Below, piece by piece: positions 61,674 to 64,000 of a stretch of DNA of 64,000 bases. The notes beneath the pieces were generated by a model. That model did not search any database. It was not told the origin of the DNA and saw nothing but the letters and a program-made list of their open reading frames with translations. Location: the NCBI GenBank assembly GCA_037102815.1, contig BTPP01000002.1:620001-684000 (forward strand). Direction: 5' to 3'. The position numbers and the translations under genes were made by a program. Position 1 is the first letter of the stretch; every line of letters starts with the position of its first letter. The DNA is from Neurospora intermedia. Taxonomy: Eukaryota; Ascomycota; Sordariomycetes; Sordariales; Sordariaceae.

Positions 61674-62125
61674 ATAAAGACTTAGGGCTTGGGGTATAGT
61701 GTATAGGCCTTGTTTAGAATTACCTATTGCGTTTGTCGGTATATTTATTGTTATATTAGGATAAAATCTAACGACCTAGGGTATAGCGTATAAACCTTAT
61801 TTAGAATTACTTATTGTGCCTATTGGCGTATTTATTATTATATTGGGATAAAATCCAACGACCCGGGGTACGGCGTATAAGCCTTATTTAGAATTATTTA
61901 TTGCGCCTATTAGCGTGTTTATTACTATATTAGAATAAAATTTAACGACCCGGGGTATAGCGTATAAACCTTATTTAGAATTACCTACTACGCTTATCGG
62001 TATATTTGTTACTATATTAAAATAAAATCTAACGACCTAAGGTATAGCGTATAAGCTTTATTTAGAATTATTTATTACGTTTATTAGTATATTTATTACT
62101 ATATTAGAATAAAATCCAACGACCC
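61674..62125. repeat. 87-bp tandem repeat, five units plus a partial
   Basis: Units start at 61674, 61761, 61848, 61935, 62022 and 62109, exactly 87 bp apart, each beginning ATAAAATCYAACGACC (first unit diverged) and containing GTATAGCGTATAARC. Unit differences are mainly transitions. Confidence 0.92.
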
Positions 62126-62486
62126 GGATATTCCATTATATTCAAATTATAAATATTCGGTTGCGAACTCTCTATTAATTAATTAGTATTATACTTTAAT
62201 TAGAGCGAAGTTAAATATATAAAATTATTTTAATTCTTCGATATTTTTAGTATATTTAGTAATAAAGGGGGGGTTATATTTTGATTAGAGCGAAATTAAG
62301 TATATAAAATTGTTTTAATTTGATATTTTATTTATTTTTTTACCTCTTAGAGATTTTAGGAAGACCGGGGGGGGGGGGGGTTGTATTTTAATTAGAGCGA
62401 AGTTAAGTATATAAAATTATTTTAATTTAATATTATTTATTTTTCTACCTCTTAAAGATTTTAGGAAAATTAAGGGGGTTATACTT

Positions 62487-63060
62487 TAATTAGAGCGAAA
62501 TTACCTCTTAAAAATTTTAAAAAGATTATTCTTAAATATTTTTTTTATATTTGGTACGGTAGTAGGTATTGGTACTATTACGTATTATATACTCTAATTA
62601 GAGCGAAATTGCCTTTTAGAAATTTTAAGAAAATTATTTTTGAATATTCTTTCTATATTTAGTACGGTAGTAGGTATTAGTACTATTATATATTATGTAC
62701 TTTAATTAGAGCGAAGTTACCTTTTAAAGATTTTAAGAAGATTATTATTTTTGTATTTAGTATAGGGGTGGGTATTAGTACTATTACATATAATATATTC
62801 TAATGAGAGTGAAATTGCCTTTTAAAAATTTTAAAAAGATTATTATTTTTATATTTAGTATAGGGGTAAGTATTAGTATTATTACGTATAATATACTTTA
62901 ATAAGAGCGAAATTGCCTCTTAAAGATTTTAAGAAAATTATTATTTTTATATTTAGTACGGGGGTAAGTATTAGTACTATTACGTATTATATACTCTAAT
63001 AAGAGTAAAATTACTTCTTAAAAATCTTAAGAAAATTCTTAAATATTTTTTCTATATTTT
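62487..63060. repeat. 108/98-bp tandem repeat array
   Basis: Units begin TAAT(T/A)AGAGCGAAATT at 62487, 62595, 62703, 62801, 62899 and 62997: two of 108 bp, then units of 98 bp, each with TTAGTA...GGTATTAGTACTATTA. Related diverged starts lie at about 62195, 62280 and 62390. Confidence 0.85.
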
Positions 63061-63577
63061 TATATCTCTTCTTAACGGAATTTAAAGTATAGTAACTCTA
63101 GAGTTTAGAGGTAATAGTTATAGTACGGAAAATAGTACTAATATTATTACTATTATATATAGAATTAACGGGGATTAGGTTTGGAGTGGGTACGAGTCCG
63201 TTGTATTCCGAAAGAGAATTACTACTTAGTATTTATTAAATTTTAAATTTATTATAAATAAAAAATACGGATAATAAATAGTATAGCGGAATTTACCTTA
63301 AAGTTGGAGTTGATAGCCGATTAACGGACGTTAATCCGGAAGTTCCTACTACTCTATAATAATTAAGTATTATATAAATATACGTTAATAATTTAGGTAG
63401 TAATAGGATTTGAAATAAGAATAATAATAATACGTAATTAAATTGGCGTTATTTTGTAATAGAGGGAGCCTTTAGTATTATATTAATATTTATCGAAAAA
63501 AGCGGACTATTTAAAAGTCTATATACTTTCTATTTACTAATCTTCTTTACGGGGGGGGTAATAATAGTAAATTATAA

Positions 63578-64000
63578 CCTTCGATTTTCTTTAGGAATTT
63601 TTACGCTTCTTTAAATATAGAAGCGAAATCTACCTTAGTATAAATAGGGTTTTATAATAGGTAAACGAATTAATTCTACGAGTAAAGAAGTAAATTACCC
63701 TTTACTAATATTTAATAGAATATTCGTAAAATGGTCGTTATATTAGTATATTCTTCTTCGCTTTTATTACTATTACCCCCGTATCTACCTTCGATTTTCT
63801 TTAGGGATTTTTGCGTTTCTTTAAATATAAAAGCGAAATTTACTTTAGTATAAATAGGGTTTCGTAATAGGTAAATGAATTAATTCTACGAATAAAGAAG
63901 TAAATTGCCCTCTACTAATATTTAACGGGATATTCGTAAAATGGTCGTTATATTAGTATATTTTTCTTTACTTTTATTATTATTACCTCCGTATCCCTAT
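63578..64000. repeat. 210-bp tandem repeat, two units, running off the window
   Basis: CCTTCGATTTTCTTTAGG starts at 63578 and 63788, and both units run through to ATTACC(C/T)CCGTAT with only scattered transitions between them. Confidence 0.88.

Larger units (their letters stand above)
57555..64000. other. RIP-mutated heterochromatic block with tandem arrays
   Basis: From about 57555 to the window end the DNA is very AT-rich, TpA-dense and nearly devoid of CpA/TpG, while CpG and GG/CC are retained; this is typical of RIP fossils. No open frame or nameable element remains. It contains at least three tandem arrays and several G runs (G12 at 61454, G61 at 61577, G14 at 62367, G8 at 63551), all on the plus strand. 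It continues beyond the window; a pericentromeric or subtelomeric block is possible. Confidence 0.8.

Noticed and set aside
61674-62125. CRISPR-like regular array
   Set aside because: Whole 87-bp units repeat with no unique spacers, and the DNA is fungal; it is a minisatellite.
57555-64000. Naming specific transposon families in the AT-rich block
   Set aside because: RIP has erased motifs and ends; no family can be supported from the sequence alone.

Overview
This is nuclear DNA of a filamentous ascomycete, almost certainly Neurospora (N. crassa or a close relative). The signs are short introns with GTRNGT donors, CTRAY-type branch sites and CAG/AAG acceptors, CAMMATGG-like start contexts, countless TACCTCTA/TACC/TAGG motifs, GC-rich genes, and blocks of extremely AT-rich DNA almost without CpA/TpG, as left by repeat-induced point mutation (RIP). 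From memory, N. crassa carries a highly reducing PKS and a CE1 acetylxylan esterase a few locus numbers apart (about NCU04865 and NCU04870), which fits. I could not check this.

Layout. 1-4.5 kb holds a degenerate tRNA-like element and a RIP-scarred fossil. 4.5-6.8 kb (minus) is an F-box/ankyrin gene. 9.3-11.4 kb (minus) is an atypical short-chain dehydrogenase with a low-complexity N-terminal extension. 16.1-24.0 kb (plus) is a complete highly reducing type I polyketide synthase (KS-AT-DH-MT-ER-KR-ACP, about 2581 aa, two introns). 27.8-30.0 kb (minus) is a five-exon Zn2Cys6 regulator whose exons sum to an exact frame. 34.2-37.8 kb is a RIP-eroded element with terminal inverted repeats. 41-54.3 kb lacks recognisable protein genes of any size but holds a cluster of eight tRNA or tRNA-like Pol III units, most with very long inserts in the anticodon arm, and a triplicated GC-rich repeat split by a 1-kb inverted-repeat element. 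55.4-56.4 kb (minus) is a secreted acetylxylan esterase. 57.05-57.4 kb is a clean hAT-type MITE with 8-bp target duplications. 57.55 kb to the end is RIP-mutated heterochromatin with several tandem arrays and a 61-nt poly-G run.

How the genes may work together. The PKS, the divergent dehydrogenase and the convergent Zn2Cys6 regulator could form a minimal polyketide locus: the PKS has no release domain, the SDR could tailor the product, and the regulator could be local. This is inference only; intergenic distances are long (4.7 and 3.8 kb). The F-box protein and the esterase look like unrelated neighbours (SCF substrate selection; xylan deacetylation).

The most unusual content is the tRNA-like family. 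Acceptor, anticodon and T stems show compensatory base changes between copies, and most copies carry a shared inner segment that looks like a second T-arm.
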